A model generated the notes under the pieces. That model ran no database searches, had not been told where the DNA came from, and was given only the letters and a program-made list of their open reading frames with translations. The position numbers and the translations under genes were made by a program. 64,000 bases of DNA, taken from Niveibacterium microcysteis (GTDB taxonomy: Bacteria; Pseudomonadota; Gammaproteobacteria; Burkholderiales; Rhodocyclaceae). Of this stretch, positions 18,598 through 27,913 are shown piece after piece; positions within the stretch are counted from its first letter, which is position 1, and each line of letters starts with the position of its first letter. Location of the stretch: NCBI RefSeq assembly GCF_017161445.1, contig NZ_CP071060.1, forward strand, positions 2,232,001 through 2,296,000, written 5' to 3'.

Positions 18598-18924
18598 ATG
18601 TCCGTCGCCGATGAAATCGCCAAACTGCACCAGCTGAAAGAAAGCGGAGCATTGACGGACGCGGAGTTCGCTGCGGCGAAAGCGCGCCTCCTGGGCGATG
18701 AAGCACCCCGCAGCAACGCTGCGGGGTCGGCGGCGATCAACGGATTGCGCCGTTCGCGTGACGACCGCTGGATCGGTGGCGTCTGCGGCGGCATCGGCCG
18801 GATGACCGGGGTAGAGTCGTGGGTCTGGCGCCTGCTGTGGGTGCTGATGGCCTGCTTCGCCGGTGTAGGTGTGTTCGCCTACGTCCTCTGCTGGATTTTT
18901 GTACCCGACGAGAACGCCGGGTAA
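18598..18924 (+). CDS. Small SHOCT plus PspC domain membrane protein
   Basis: A 108-residue protein. Residues 2-33 look like a SHOCT domain (EIAKLHQLKESGALTDAEFAAAKARLL), a short oligomerisation module usually found at protein termini. A linker at about 34-52 follows, then a PspC domain (DDRWIGGVCGGIGR, then a hydrophobic segment from about 75 to 102). It sits between sucB and lpdA with a good Shine-Dalgarno sequence (GGAGG) and gaps of 13 and 18 bases, so it is part of the operon although it has no known role in the dehydrogenase complex. A perfect hairpin lies in the linker codons. Confidence 0.8.
   Translation: MSVADEIAKLHQLKESGALTDAEFAAAKARLLGDEAPRSNAAGSAAINGLRRSRDDRWIGGVCGGIGRMTGVESWVWRLLWVLMACFAGVGVFAYVLCWIFVPDENAG
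18706..18726 (+). repeat. Perfect hairpin within the SHOCT-PspC gene
   Basis: CCCCGCAGC and GCTGCGGGG are perfect nine-base arms around AAC. It encodes part of the linker between the two domains, so it is either an mRNA structure inside the sucB-lpdA transcript or the scar of a domain fusion. There is no T run after it. Confidence 0.6.
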
Positions 18925-18942
18925 TCACGATCGGAGCGTTCA

Positions 18943-20367
18943 ATGGCTCAGGAATTCGATGTACTGGTGATCGGCGGCGGGCCCGCTGGTTACGTCGCCG
19001 CCATCCGTGCGGCGCAGCTGGGGCTGAAAGCAGCCTGTTGCGAATCTGCGGCGTATGCCGATCCGAAAGGCGAGCCGCGTCTGGGTGGCACCTGCCTTAA
19101 CGTCGGCTGCATCCCGTCGAAGGCGCTGTTGTATTCGTCGGAACTCTACGATCACGCAACCCACGCCTTCGTGATGCATGGCATCAAGGTCGAAGGTGTG
19201 TCGATCGATGTGCCCTCGATGATCCGCCGCAAGGACAACATCGTTACGCAGCTCACCAGCGGCATCAAAGGGCTGTTCAAGAAGTACAAGGTCACCTTTC
19301 TTGCCGGTCACGGCAGCTTCGTCGCGGAGGCCGACGGCCTCTGGAAGATGAAGGTTGGCAACGAAGATGTCGTCGCCAAGCATGTGATCGTTGCCACCGG
19401 CTCGCGTGCGCGGCATCTGCCGGGGATCCCGGTCGACAACGTCAACATCGTCGACAACGAAGGCGCGCTCAAGACCGAGTCCGTGCCGAAGCGCCTGGGC
19501 GTGATCGGTGCTGGCGTGATCGGCCTTGAAATGGGCAGCGTCTGGAAGCGCCTTGGCTCCGAGGTCACCATTCTTGAGGCGCTGCCGGACTTCCTGGCGG
19601 CAGCCGATCAGGCGGTGGCGAAGGAGGCCTGGAAGGTCTTCACGAAGAAGCAGGGTTTGAACATCCAGCTTGGCGTGCAGATCAAGGAAGTGACGACCGG
19701 CCCCAACACGGTCTCCGTGAAGTACGAGAACGACGAAGGCGACCAGGTCCTTGAGTTCGACAAGCTGGTCGTGGCGGTGGGCCGTACGCCGAATACCGAA
19801 GGGCTCAACGCAGCAGCCGTCGGGCTCAAGCTTGATGCCCGTGGCCGAATTGAAGTCGACGATCACTGCTCGACCAATCTACGCAACGTATGGGCGGTCG
19901 GTGATGTGGTGCGGGGGCCGATGCTGGCGCACAAGGGCATGGAAGAGGGCGTCATGGTGGCCGAATGCATCGCCGGTCAGGCGGGGCACTGCAACTACGA
20001 CACGATTCCGTGGGTCATCTACACCCAGCCGGAGATCGCCTGGGTCGGCAAGACCGAGCAGGATCTGAAGGCCGCAGGCATTCCGTTCAAGGCGGGCCAA
20101 ATCCCGTTCATGGCGAACGGCCGTGCCTTGGGGCAGGGCGACACCACGGGTTTCGTGAAGGTTCTGGCGCATGCCGAGACGGATCAGATCCTCGGTGCTC
20201 ACATCATCGGCACCAACGCGTCGGAGCTGATCGCCGAGGCGGTCGTTGCGATGGAGTTTGGCGCGTCGTCTGAGGACCTGGCCCGCACCGCTCATGCCCA
20301 CCCGACCCTGTCGGAAGTGATGCACGAAGCCGCGCTGGCAGTCGACAAGCGTTCGCTGCACTTCTAA
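18943..20367 (+). CDS. lpdA: Dihydrolipoyl dehydrogenase (E3)
   Basis: A 474-residue flavoprotein disulfide reductase that reoxidises the dihydrolipoyl group of E2 with NAD+. FAD-binding [17 protein letters not shown], the redox-active disulfide in [16 protein letters not shown], the NAD-binding [17 protein letters not shown], and the catalytic His-Glu region [15 protein letters not shown] are intact. It ends the 2-oxoglutarate dehydrogenase operon and is followed by a strong terminator. Confidence 0.97.
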   Translation: MAQEFDVLVIGGGPAGYVAAIRAAQLGLKAACCESAAYADPKGEPRLGGTCLNVGCIPSKALLYSSELYDHATHAFVMHGIKVEGVSIDVPSMIRRKDNIVTQLTSGIKGLFKKYKVTFLAGHGSFVAEADGLWKMKVGNEDVVAKHVIVATGSRARHLPGIPVDNVNIVDNEGALKTESVPKRLGVIGAGVIGLEMGSVWKRLGSEVTILEALPDFLAAADQAVAKEAWKVFTKKQGLNIQLGVQIKEVTTGPNTVSVKYENDEGDQVLEFDKLVVAVGRTPNTEGLNAAAVGLKLDARGRIEVDDHCSTNLRNVWAVGDVVRGPMLAHKGMEEGVMVAECIAGQAGHCNYDTIPWVIYTQPEIAWVGKTEQDLKAAGIPFKAGQIPFMANGRALGQGDTTGFVKVLAHAETDQILGAHIIGTNASELIAEAVVAMEFGASSEDLARTAHAHPTLSEVMHEAALAVDKRSLHF

Positions 20368-20381
20368 AGCATTGCAACCGG

Positions 20382-20425
20382 ACGGCCGTTCACCGGTCTA
20401 TCGACCGAGAACGGCCGTTTTCTAT
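20382..20425 (+). terminator. Rho-independent terminator after lpdA
   Basis: ACGGCCGTTC (20382-20391) pairs perfectly with GAACGGCCGT (20409-20418), followed by TTTCTATTT. It lies 15 bases after the lpdA stop and closes the TCA transcript before zapE. Confidence 0.88.
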
Positions 20426-20442
20426 TTCGATACGCAGCAGCC

Positions 20443-21555
20443 ATGCCGCACCGCATCCTCAACGTTCCTGAATTTGGCGTCCGCGACGCCTATGAATCCC
20501 TGCTGAAGGCCCGTGGGTACAAGGCCGACGCGGCACAACGCGGCGCCATCGCGCGTTTGCAGGATCTCTACACCGATCTGCTGGCCTTCAAGGCAGTTCG
20601 CCGAACGCGCTTGCGCAAGCTGGTGTTCAACCCGCACCCGCCACGCAGCGTCTATCTCTGGGGGGGGGTTGGGCGCGGCAAGAGCTTCATCATGGACTGC
20701 TTCTTCGACGCGGTGCCTTACCAGCGCAAGCGTCGGGTGCACTTCCATGCGTTCATGCGGGAAGTGCATGAGCTGCTGCGCAGCTTCAAGGACAACGAAG
20801 ACCCGCTGATTCGCGTGGCCGAGACGATTGCCCGCCAAACGCGGCTGATGTGCTTCGACGAGTTCCACGTCTCCGACATCGCCGACGCGATGATTCTCGG
20901 CCGTCTGCTGGACGCCCTGTTCGCACGCGGTGTGGTGTTCGTGATGACCTCGAATTACCCGCCGGACGGCCTCTATCCGAATGGGCTGCAACGGCAGAAT
21001 TTCCTGCCAACGATTGACCTGATCAAGCGGCGTTTCGATGTGCTCGAAGTTGATCAGGGCACGGACTACCGCTTGCGCGCGCTTGAGCGCATGAACATCT
21101 ACATCGTGCCAGCAGGCGCCAATGCGGACGAGCAGTTGGCCAATGAATTCAGACAGGTGGCCGGTGGCAAGGGTATGCCGGGCGAAATCGAATTGCTCGA
21201 TCGCCAGATTCCGGTACGGCGCCTGCATGAAGGCACCGTGTGGTTCGATTTCGCCACGCTTTGCGGTGGCCCTCGCTCGCAGAATGACTACCTTGACCTT
21301 GCTCGGCGCTACCACACGATATTCCTGTCCGACATTCCGGTCATGACGCGCGACAATGGCAACGAGGCACGGCGTTTTACCTGGCTTGTCGATGTGCTCT
21401 ACGACTGCCGTGTGAAGCTGATCATCAGCGCGGCAGCCGAAGCGCCTGATCTTTATCGCGAGGGGCCGAATGCGCAGGAATTCCCCCGCACCGTATCGCG
21501 CCTGATCGAGATGCGCTCGCGCGAGTATCTGGCGGAGCGCCATCGCCCAGTGTGA
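20443..21555 (+). CDS. zapE: Cell division ATPase ZapE (AFG1-like)
   Basis: A 370-residue AAA-like ATPase. Walker A is WGGVGRGKSF, Walker B is CFDEFHVSDIADAM, and VFVMTSNYPPDGLYPNGLQR and RRFTWLVDVLYD are typical of the ZapE/AFG1 family, which associates with the Z-ring. The codons for Walker A include nine consecutive G residues at 20660-20668, a slippage-prone tract. It starts only 18 bases past the lpdA terminator, so its own promoter must lie within or just before the terminator. Confidence 0.93.
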   Translation: MPHRILNVPEFGVRDAYESLLKARGYKADAAQRGAIARLQDLYTDLLAFKAVRRTRLRKLVFNPHPPRSVYLWGGVGRGKSFIMDCFFDAVPYQRKRRVHFHAFMREVHELLRSFKDNEDPLIRVAETIARQTRLMCFDEFHVSDIADAMILGRLLDALFARGVVFVMTSNYPPDGLYPNGLQRQNFLPTIDLIKRRFDVLEVDQGTDYRLRALERMNIYIVPAGANADEQLANEFRQVAGGKGMPGEIELLDRQIPVRRLHEGTVWFDFATLCGGPRSQNDYLDLARRYHTIFLSDIPVMTRDNGNEARRFTWLVDVLYDCRVKLIISAAAEAPDLYREGPNAQEFPRTVSRLIEMRSREYLAERHRPV

Positions 21556-21621
21556 TCGGCCCGCGGCGGCCAGGGTCATACATCGGCCGTGCTAACATCG
21601 CCGACCCACGCGCCCGCCGCC

Positions 21622-23580
21622 ATGAAAGAACTCTCCAGCTACTTCGCCGAAGACGGCGCGCTCGCCCAACGCATTGCCGGTTACCGGCCGCGTCCTCAAC
21701 AGTTCGAGATGGCGCAGGCGATCGCCGACGCCATCAAGGGCAATCGGGTGCTCGTCGCCGAAGCCGGCACCGGCACCGGGAAGACCTTTGCCTACCTTGT
21801 GCCGGCGCTGCTCTCCGGCGGCAAGGTGATCGTCTCCACCGGCACCAAGACGCTGCAGGACCAGCTGTTCCATCGCGATCTGCCTGCGGTGCGCGACGCG
21901 CTACGCGTGCCGGTCAGCGTCGCGCTGCTCAAAGGGCGTGCGAACTACCTGTGCCACTATCACCTGGAGCGGGCACAGAGCGATGGCCGATTCGCCACCC
22001 GCGAAGATGCACTGCATTTGCCCAAAATCGTACGCTGGGCCAAGCACACCTCAACCGGCGATAAGGCCGAGTGCCCGGACGTTTCCGAAGACGCTGCGGT
22101 GTGGCAACAAGTCACCTCGACACGCGACAACTGCCTCGGGCAGGACTGTCCGAGCGTCAAGGAATGCTTCGTCCTCGCCGCGCGCCGCGCTGCGCAAGAA
22201 GCCGAGGTCGTGGTGGTCAATCACCACCTCTTCTTTGCTGATGTGATGCTGCGCGACACCGGTCTCGCTGAGTTGCTGCCGGCCTGCAACACGGTGATCT
22301 TCGACGAAGCGCACCAACTGCCCGAGACGGCCAGCCTGTTCTTCGGCGAGAGTATCTCGACCGGGCAACTGTTGGATCTCGCGCGGGACACTCGCAACGA
22401 GGCGATTGCCGGCGCCAAGGATTTCATGCCCTTGCAGGATGCGACCCGCACGCTGGAAAAGGCGGCCCGCGATCTGCGGCTGGCCTTCCCCGGTGACAAC
22501 CAACGGCTCGGGTGGAATCAACTCGGCAGTTTGAAAGGCCTCGAGCCGGCGCTCGATTCACTGGTTCGGGAGATGGACGCTTTTGCCGCCCTGCTCGAAA
22601 CGCAGGCTGAACGCTCCGAGGGCCTTGAACGCTGCTGGCAGCGCACCTCCGAAATCGCGGAACGCATCACGCGCTGGCGTATGCCGCCGGGGCCGGAAAT
22701 CGTTCGCTGGGCCGAGGTGTACAGCCAGTCTGCGTCGCTCAACGCCACACCGCTGCATGTGGCCGGACTCTTCCGCAAACAGCTGGAAGGCACCGCGCGT
22801 TCGTGGATCTTTACCTCGGCCACGCTCGCGGTTGGGCGCGATTTCCGGCACTACTGCGAGGAACTCGGCCTCGACGCGCTGGAACCGCCACCCGACACCG
22901 CGGTGTGGGGCAGCCCGTTCGATTACGCCACGCAGGCCTTGCTGTACGCCCCGGAAGGCATGCCCGACCCGAACAGCCCTGGCTATGTGGATGCGGTAGT
23001 CGAGGCGGCGTTGCCCGCGATTCGCGCTGCTCAGGGGCGTACCTTCGTCCTTTGTACGGCTTTACGCGCGATGCAGCGCATCCATGAGCAGCTTGCGAGC
23101 CGTTTTGAGCGCGAGGCGCTGGATTTTCCTTTGCTGATGCAAGGGCAGGGCTCGCGCAGCGAATTGCTTGAGCGTTTCCGCAAGTTGGGTAACGCCGTGC
23201 TGGTTGCCAGCCAGAGTTTCTGGGAGGGCGTCGATGTGCCGGGCGATGCGCTCTCGCTCGTCGTGATCGACAAGCTGCCCTTCGCACCGCCGGATGATCC
23301 GGTGCTGGCCGCGCGTATCGAATGGATGCGTTCTGAGGGGCGAAACCCCTTCATGGATTACCAGCTGCCGCGATCGGTGATCAACGTCAAGCAGGGGGCA
23401 GGGCGCCTGATCCGTACCGAGCGCGACCGCGGCGTCTTGATGATCTGCGACCCGCGAATGATCGACAAACCCTATGGCCGACGTGTCTGGCAAAGCCTGC
23501 CGCCAATGGCTCGCACGCGTCGCTCGTCCGACGCGGTTGCCTTTCTCGAGACGCTACCGCCGCCGGCCAGAACGGACTGA
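21622..23580 (+). CDS. yoaA: DinG/YoaA-type ATP-dependent DNA helicase (XPD-like)
   Basis: A 652-residue superfamily 2 helicase. Motifs: RPQQFEMAQAI (Q-like), EAGTGTGKTFAYL (Walker A), CHYHLERA to CLGQDCPSVKECF supplying cysteines for an Fe-S cluster, VVVNHHLFF, FDEAHQL (DEAH box) and GAGRLIRTERDRG (motif VI). The ATG at 21622 is preferred to an upstream GTG because RPRPQQF begins about 20 residues in. Family members unwind DNA in replication repair. It ends at a bidirectional terminator. Confidence 0.92.
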   Translation: MKELSSYFAEDGALAQRIAGYRPRPQQFEMAQAIADAIKGNRVLVAEAGTGTGKTFAYLVPALLSGGKVIVSTGTKTLQDQLFHRDLPAVRDALRVPVSVALLKGRANYLCHYHLERAQSDGRFATREDALHLPKIVRWAKHTSTGDKAECPDVSEDAAVWQQVTSTRDNCLGQDCPSVKECFVLAARRAAQEAEVVVVNHHLFFADVMLRDTGLAELLPACNTVIFDEAHQLPETASLFFGESISTGQLLDLARDTRNEAIAGAKDFMPLQDATRTLEKAARDLRLAFPGDNQRLGWNQLGSLKGLEPALDSLVREMDAFAALLETQAERSEGLERCWQRTSEIAERITRWRMPPGPEIVRWAEVYSQSASLNATPLHVAGLFRKQLEGTARSWIFTSATLAVGRDFRHYCEELGLDALEPPPDTAVWGSPFDYATQALLYAPEGMPDPNSPGYVDAVVEAALPAIRAAQGRTFVLCTALRAMQRIHEQLASRFEREALDFPLLMQGQGSRSELLERFRKLGNAVLVASQSFWEGVDVPGDALSLVVIDKLPFAPPDDPVLAARIEWMRSEGRNPFMDYQLPRSVINVKQGAGRLIRTERDRGVLMICDPRMIDKPYGRRVWQSLPPMARTRRSSDAVAFLETLPPPARTD

Positions 23581-23592
23581 GCACACAAAAGC

Positions 23593-23616
23593 AAAACGGC
23601 CCGCAAGGGCCGTTTT
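23593..23616. terminator. Bidirectional terminator between yoaA and the parvulin gene
   Basis: AAAACGGCCC-GCAA-GGGCCGTTTT is a perfect ten-base stem with A and T tails on both sides, placed between the convergent stop codons at 23580 and 23637. Confidence 0.92.
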
Positions 23617-23636
23617 GTTGATGCGTAGAAATCCGC

Positions 23637-24467
23637 TTACTGGATCTTGGCGGCCTTCTTCAGCTCGCCGATGTGCTTCTCGACGGCTTGCTGTTGCAGA
23701 CGCTGCTGGATGTTGGCCTTGACCTGGTCATAGGCCGGCGGCGTCGCGTCACGCGAGTCGTCCAGCAGGATCACGTGGTAGCCGAAATCGGTCTTGACCG
23801 GCTCGGTCGTGTACTTGCCCTTCTGAAGCTTGCCGAGCGCTTCGCCAAACGGCTTCACGTAGGCATCCGGCGAATTCCAGCCGAGGTCGCCACCGTTGTC
23901 CTTGGAGCCGGTGTCCTTGCTGTCCTTCGCTAGGTCGGCGAACTTGGCGCCGCCCTTGAGCTTGGTGATGATCGCCTTGGCGTCGTCTTCCTTCTCGACG
24001 AGGATGTGGCGGGCCTTGTATTCCTTCTTGGCGCTCTTGGCGACGAGCTCGTCGTAGGCCTTCTTCACGTCGGCTTCCGGAATCGGATGCGTCTTGACGT
24101 AGTCTTCGAGGTAGGCGCCGACCAGGGCCGAGCGCTGCATCAGCTGCATTGCGGTCTGGAAGCGCGGGTTCTTGTCGACACCCTTCTTCTTCGCTTCCTG
24201 GGCGATCACTTCACGACGGACCAACTCTTCGCGGATCGCGTTGCGCACTTCAGCATTGTCAGGCGCACCGCGCTGCATCTGCTCTTGCATGAACAGGTCG
24301 GCCTGTGCCTGCGGGATGGCAACGCCATTCACCGTAGCAACGGGGCCAGAAGACTTGGCAGCCGGAGCGGCAGCCGGTTTTGCGGCAGCCTTGTCATCGG
24401 CGGAGGCCGCAACCGAGATCGCGGCGGCAACGATACCGACGAGCAGTCGGCTGATTTCACGTTTCAT
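23637..24467 (-). CDS. Periplasmic PpiC-type (parvulin) peptidyl-prolyl isomerase
   Basis: A 276-residue exported foldase: signal peptide through VAASADD, an Ala/Lys/Pro stretch, a SurA-like N-terminal helical domain (VNGVAIPQAQADLFMQEQM, RNAIREELVRREVIAQEA), and a rotamase domain from about residue 150 (YKARHILVEKEDDA, FADLAKDSKD, GGDLGWN, TDFGYHVILLD). It is the last gene of the yciB-yciI-bolA-ppiC block, 18 bases after bolA. Confidence 0.93.
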   Translation of the reverse strand: MKREISRLLVGIVAAAISVAASADDKAAAKPAAAPAAKSSGPVATVNGVAIPQAQADLFMQEQMQRGAPDNAEVRNAIREELVRREVIAQEAKKKGVDKNPRFQTAMQLMQRSALVGAYLEDYVKTHPIPEADVKKAYDELVAKSAKKEYKARHILVEKEDDAKAIITKLKGGAKFADLAKDSKDTGSKDNGGDLGWNSPDAYVKPFGEALGKLQKGKYTTEPVKTDFGYHVILLDDSRDATPPAYDQVKANIQQRLQQQAVEKHIGELKKAAKIQ

Positions 24468-24485
24468 GGAGTTCCTCTGGTTTGG

Positions 24486-24767
24486 TCAAGCGTGGGGTGA
24501 GGCAGATTCATCCGGGGTTCGCGCGTCGATGGCTAGCGCGTGAATCCTGGCCGGAATCATGTCGGCGAGTCGTGCATACACCGCGCGATGGCGAGCGATC
24601 CGCGACTTGCCGGAAAACTGGTGAGAAACGATGTGCAGGCGAAAGTGCCCGCCGCCGCCCGCGGCCCCGGCATGGCCCGCATGGCGTGCGCTCTCGTCTT
24701 CGAGCGTGAGCGCAAGCGGATCCAGTTCGGTCAGACGCGACCGGATTTCGTCGATCAGGGTGGTCAT
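24486..24767 (-). CDS. bolA: BolA family protein
   Basis: A 93-residue BolA-like protein with HFRLHIVSHQFSGKSRIARHRAVYARL as its core, including the helix-turn-helix-like region, with a Gly/Ala-rich loop (HAGHAGAAGGGGH) before it. BolA proteins partner with monothiol glutaredoxins in Fe-S handling or regulate cell shape. It overlaps the yciI stop by one base. Confidence 0.92.
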   Translation of the reverse strand: MTTLIDEIRSRLTELDPLALTLEDESARHAGHAGAAGGGGHFRLHIVSHQFSGKSRIARHRAVYARLADMIPARIHALAIDARTPDESASPHA

Positions 24768-25066
24768 CAGGGGAGTACGCGCTTGAAGGGTCGAACGACG
24801 GTGCTGGCAAAGACGCCATCGGCCACGTACGGATCTTGTGCGATCCAGGCCTCGGCTTCGGCTTGGCTCGCAAATTCTGCGACGATCAGACTGCCGACAA
24901 AACCTGCGGGGCCCGGATCAGGGCTATCGATTGCAGGCATTGGGCCGGCCAACAGCAAGCGGCCAGCATCAGCAAGCGCCTGGAGGCGCGCCAAATGAGC
25001 GGGGCGTGCAGCGAGCCGTTTTTCGAGGCTGTTCGGGGTGTCTTCACCCATCAGGGCGTACAGCAT
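24767..25066 (-). CDS. yciI: YciI family protein
   Basis: A 99-residue protein with the ferredoxin-like YciI fold ([39 protein letters not shown]). The conserved His-Asp pair (AHLARL, DPYV) is present. Its function is not established in the family; enzymatic hydrolase roles have been suggested for some members. It overlaps yciB and bolA by one base on each side, a coupled arrangement common in betaproteobacteria. Confidence 0.9.
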   Translation of the reverse strand: MLYALMGEDTPNSLEKRLAARPAHLARLQALADAGRLLLAGPMPAIDSPDPGPAGFVGSLIVAEFASQAEAEAWIAQDPYVADGVFASTVVRPFKRVLP

Positions 25067-25602
25067 TACTTCTTTTCCTCATCAAGGTAGCGCGAAAGCA
25101 TCAGACTTTGCACCACCACGAAAACGAGCATCAACCCGGTCCCCCCAAACAGCTTGAAGTTGACCCAGGTCTGTTCAGAAAAGCGATAAGCCACTGCGAT
25201 GTTGATCACGCCCATCGCAGCGAAGAACGCCATCCAGGAGTAATTCAGCTTGCTCCAGGCCTCTTCAGGGAGTTCCAGCTGAGAGCCGAAGATCGCTTGC
25301 ATCGGATTGCGGCGAAATCCCCACTGGGTGACGATCATCGCGATGGCCATGCCCCAGTAGATGATCGTCGGCTTCCATTTGATGAACGTCGGATCGTGCA
25401 GTACCAAGGTCAGCGTGCCGAAGATCACAACGACAACGGCCGAGAACCACATCATCGGTTCGACCTTGCGATGGATGAAATAAGCCCACGCGAGCTGCAG
25501 TACCGTTGCTGCCACCGCCACACCCGTCGCGACGTAGATGTCGGCGAACTTGTAGGCGATGAAGAACAGCAGAACGGGGAAAAGGTCGAAAAGTATCTTC
25601 AT
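25066..25602 (-). CDS. yciB: Inner membrane septation protein YciB/IspZ
   Basis: A 178-residue polytopic protein with about five transmembrane segments and family signatures [34 protein letters not shown] and AWSKLNYSW. It is associated with cell envelope and septum integrity. First gene of the four-gene minus-strand block; the upstream 30 bases separate it from the envZ stop. Confidence 0.94.
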   Translation of the reverse strand: MKILFDLFPVLLFFIAYKFADIYVATGVAVAATVLQLAWAYFIHRKVEPMMWFSAVVVVIFGTLTLVLHDPTFIKWKPTIIYWGMAIAMIVTQWGFRRNPMQAIFGSQLELPEEAWSKLNYSWMAFFAAMGVINIAVAYRFSEQTWVNFKLFGGTGLMLVFVVVQSLMLSRYLDEEKK

Positions 25603-25631
25603 ATCAGCCGGCCATTATAGCGATGTCGTCG

Positions 25632-26984
25632 TTACGCGTTGCTTGTGGTGCGCAAAGCCTGCTGAACCAGGATTTGAGCAGCCAGTCCGCCGCCTTCACG
25701 CGGCAGCAGATCCAGACGTCCGCCGTGGGCCCGTGCGACCCGATCGACGATCGCAAGCCCCAGGCCGGACCCCATCGCATCGGTCCGCGCAGCCTCAAGG
25801 CGGGTAAAGGGGCGTTTGAGGCGCTCGACTTGGTCAGGCGGAATACCGGGGCCGCGATCCTTGACCGAGAAGACCAGTTGCCCGCCGCGACGTTCGCAGC
25901 CCACTTCGACGGGCTTCTCGTGGCCGGCGTAGCGAAGGGCATTGTCGATCAGATTCGAAACTGCGCGTCGCAGCGCTTTGGGCTTTCCGTGGAATGGCAG
26001 CGTGGTACTCGTGATCTCGCCGGCTACGACATTTGCCAGGCCCCGCCGTTGATAGCTCTGAATCAGGTCGTTTGCCAGCGCAGCGCCGTCGAGTTCGGCC
26101 ATCGATTCATCGGCGCTGCCGCGAGCAAAATCGAGGAACTGCCCGATGATCTTGTCCATTTCCTCAACGTCGGTGGACATCGCTTCAATGTCGTCCGGAT
26201 GCGCGCCGGTCATCTCGATCCCGAGGCGGAGGCGTGCGAGCGGCGTGCGCAGGTCATGCGATACCCCCGCGAGGATCAGCGCACGGTCGGATTCGAGCTG
26301 CGCGAGACTCTCCGACATCTGGTTGAACGCGCGGCTCACTTCGTTGATTTCGCTCGGGCCTTCTTCCGGCAGGCGAGGCGGTGGCTCGCCACGACCCACC
26401 ATCCGTGCCGCCGCCGCAATTTGCGCCATCGGCCCGGCAACGCGCCGCACGATCAGGTAAGCGCCCAGCATCGCGAGAATGCCCGCGGCAATGCCCCATC
26501 CCAGCCATTCAGCGGTACGGACACGTTCAAAGCGCTCGCGCGGCAACATCACCCAGAACAGATCGTTCGGATCATCCGGATCGATCCGGAAGCTGACCCA
26601 GATGCCTTCGATGCCTTCACGGCTGCCGGCGAAACGGGTTTCGCTGCCGAGCTGGCGGCTGACTTCGGCGGCGATCACACGAATCGTCGGGGAATCGGGA
26701 AGCGGCCCCAGCTCGTCGCCGGGTTCCGCTGGGTAGATGCGGATCCCTTCCTGTACCGACAGATCGCGCAACAGCGCAAGGCGCAGCAGCGGATCGGCGT
26801 TGACGAGCGCGGCGCGAGTCAGATTGACCACGCTGACCAACATCTGGCCGAGCTGGCGTGCGCGCGGCTCCGATTCGAAACGCACGAATAGCTGGTACCA
26901 CGCAGCCAGCGCGAGGCCGATCAGCAGCGCGATCAGGAAGAAGGTGCGCCACAGCAGGCTGCTGGGCGCAAAGCGAATCACCAC
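25632..26984 (-). CDS. envZ: EnvZ-like sensor histidine kinase
   Basis: A 450-residue membrane sensor: transmembrane segments at about 11-30 and 161-180, a periplasmic domain between them, HAMP at about 180-235, a dimerisation/phosphoacceptor segment with His243 in VSHDLRTPLARLRL, and an ATPase domain with N (SNLIDNALRYA), G1 (DRGPGIP) and G2 (GSGLGLAIV) boxes. The start is GTG at 26984. Thirteen bases after ompR, so the pair forms an operon of the osmoregulation type; the actual stimulus is unknown. Confidence 0.9.
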   Translation of the reverse strand: MVIRFAPSSLLWRTFFLIALLIGLALAAWYQLFVRFESEPRARQLGQMLVSVVNLTRAALVNADPLLRLALLRDLSVQEGIRIYPAEPGDELGPLPDSPTIRVIAAEVSRQLGSETRFAGSREGIEGIWVSFRIDPDDPNDLFWVMLPRERFERVRTAEWLGWGIAAGILAMLGAYLIVRRVAGPMAQIAAAARMVGRGEPPPRLPEEGPSEINEVSRAFNQMSESLAQLESDRALILAGVSHDLRTPLARLRLGIEMTGAHPDDIEAMSTDVEEMDKIIGQFLDFARGSADESMAELDGAALANDLIQSYQRRGLANVVAGEITSTTLPFHGKPKALRRAVSNLIDNALRYAGHEKPVEVGCERRGGQLVFSVKDRGPGIPPDQVERLKRPFTRLEAARTDAMGSGLGLAIVDRVARAHGGRLDLLPREGGGLAAQILVQQALRTTSNA

Positions 26985-26997
26985 TTAACGATGGGCG

Positions 26998-27726
26998 TCA
27001 GCTGCTGCGCTGACCATCCGGCACGAAGACATAGCCAAAGCCCCAGACCGTTTGCAGGTAACGGGGCCTTGAAGCCTCTTCTTCGACCAGTTTGCGCAGA
27101 CGCGAGATCTGCACGTCAATCGAGCGATCGAATGCGTCGTACTCCCGACCGCGGGCCAGTTCCATCAGTTTGTCGCGCGACAGCGGCTGACGCGGGTGCT
27201 GCAAAAGCACCTTGAGCAGCGCGAACTCGCCCGTTGTAAGCGGCATTTCCTCGCCGTCACGCGTAAGCGAACGCGTGCCGAGGTTGACCGTGACACGACC
27301 AAAACTGACAACCTCTTCGTCTTCGGCTGGCGCACCCGGCGGCGTGCGTGGCTTGCGGCGCAGCACGGCGTGGATTCGCGCCACCAGCTCGCGCGGGTTG
27401 AAGGGTTTGGGCAGGTAGTCGTCAGCGCCCATTTCGAGGCCAACAATACGATCGACTTCGTCGCCCTTGGCGGTCAGCATGATGATCGGCAGCTCGCTGC
27501 CGTTGCCGCGCAAGCGGCGGCAGATGGAAAGGCCGTCTTCGCCCGGCAGCATCAGGTCCAGCACCAGCAGGTCGGCGTGTTCGCGGGTCAGCGCGCGGTC
27601 CATGGCCGGGGCGTCGGCCACGGCCTTCACGCCGAAACCTTGTTCCTCAAGATAGCGCTCCAGCAGGTTGCGCAGGCGTGCATCGTCATCGACGATCAGG
27701 ATACGGTGGCGTTCTTTGGTTTCCAT
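26998..27726 (-). CDS. ompR: OmpR-type response regulator
   Basis: A 242-residue regulator. The receiver domain has Asp13/Asp14, phosphoacceptor Asp57 (VLDLMLPGEDG), the conserved Thr in MLTAKGDEVD and Lys in YLPKPFNPREL; a winged-helix domain follows (LTTGEFALLKVLL, LARGREYDAFDRSIDVQISRLR, YLQTVWGFGYVF). It is divergent from the small exported protein gene. It is phosphorylated by the adjacent EnvZ-like kinase. Confidence 0.95.
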   Translation of the reverse strand: METKERHRILIVDDDARLRNLLERYLEEQGFGVKAVADAPAMDRALTREHADLLVLDLMLPGEDGLSICRRLRGNGSELPIIMLTAKGDEVDRIVGLEMGADDYLPKPFNPRELVARIHAVLRRKPRTPPGAPAEDEEVVSFGRVTVNLGTRSLTRDGEEMPLTTGEFALLKVLLQHPRQPLSRDKLMELARGREYDAFDRSIDVQISRLRKLVEEEASRPRYLQTVWGFGYVFVPDGQRSS

Positions 27727-27913
27727 GGGCTACATGCTAACGGCTCATCGCCGCGGTCGCCAGCGCATGGCAGGTAAAGGTTCGTTGCGGAAAGTGCGAC
27801 ATGAAACACCTCGTAACAAGGAACGGCCATCGCCAAACATATCATTCGCGGCGAGCGGTGAAGATGCGTCCATGAAAAGCGTGGATGTCATCCCGCACAA
27901 GCAGGGGATTCGA

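Noticed and set aside
27727..27913. Upstream extension of the small exported protein to 27668 overlapping ompR
   Set aside because: The extension is Arg-rich antisense of ompR; ATG 27914 has a Shine-Dalgarno sequence and begins a proper signal peptide.
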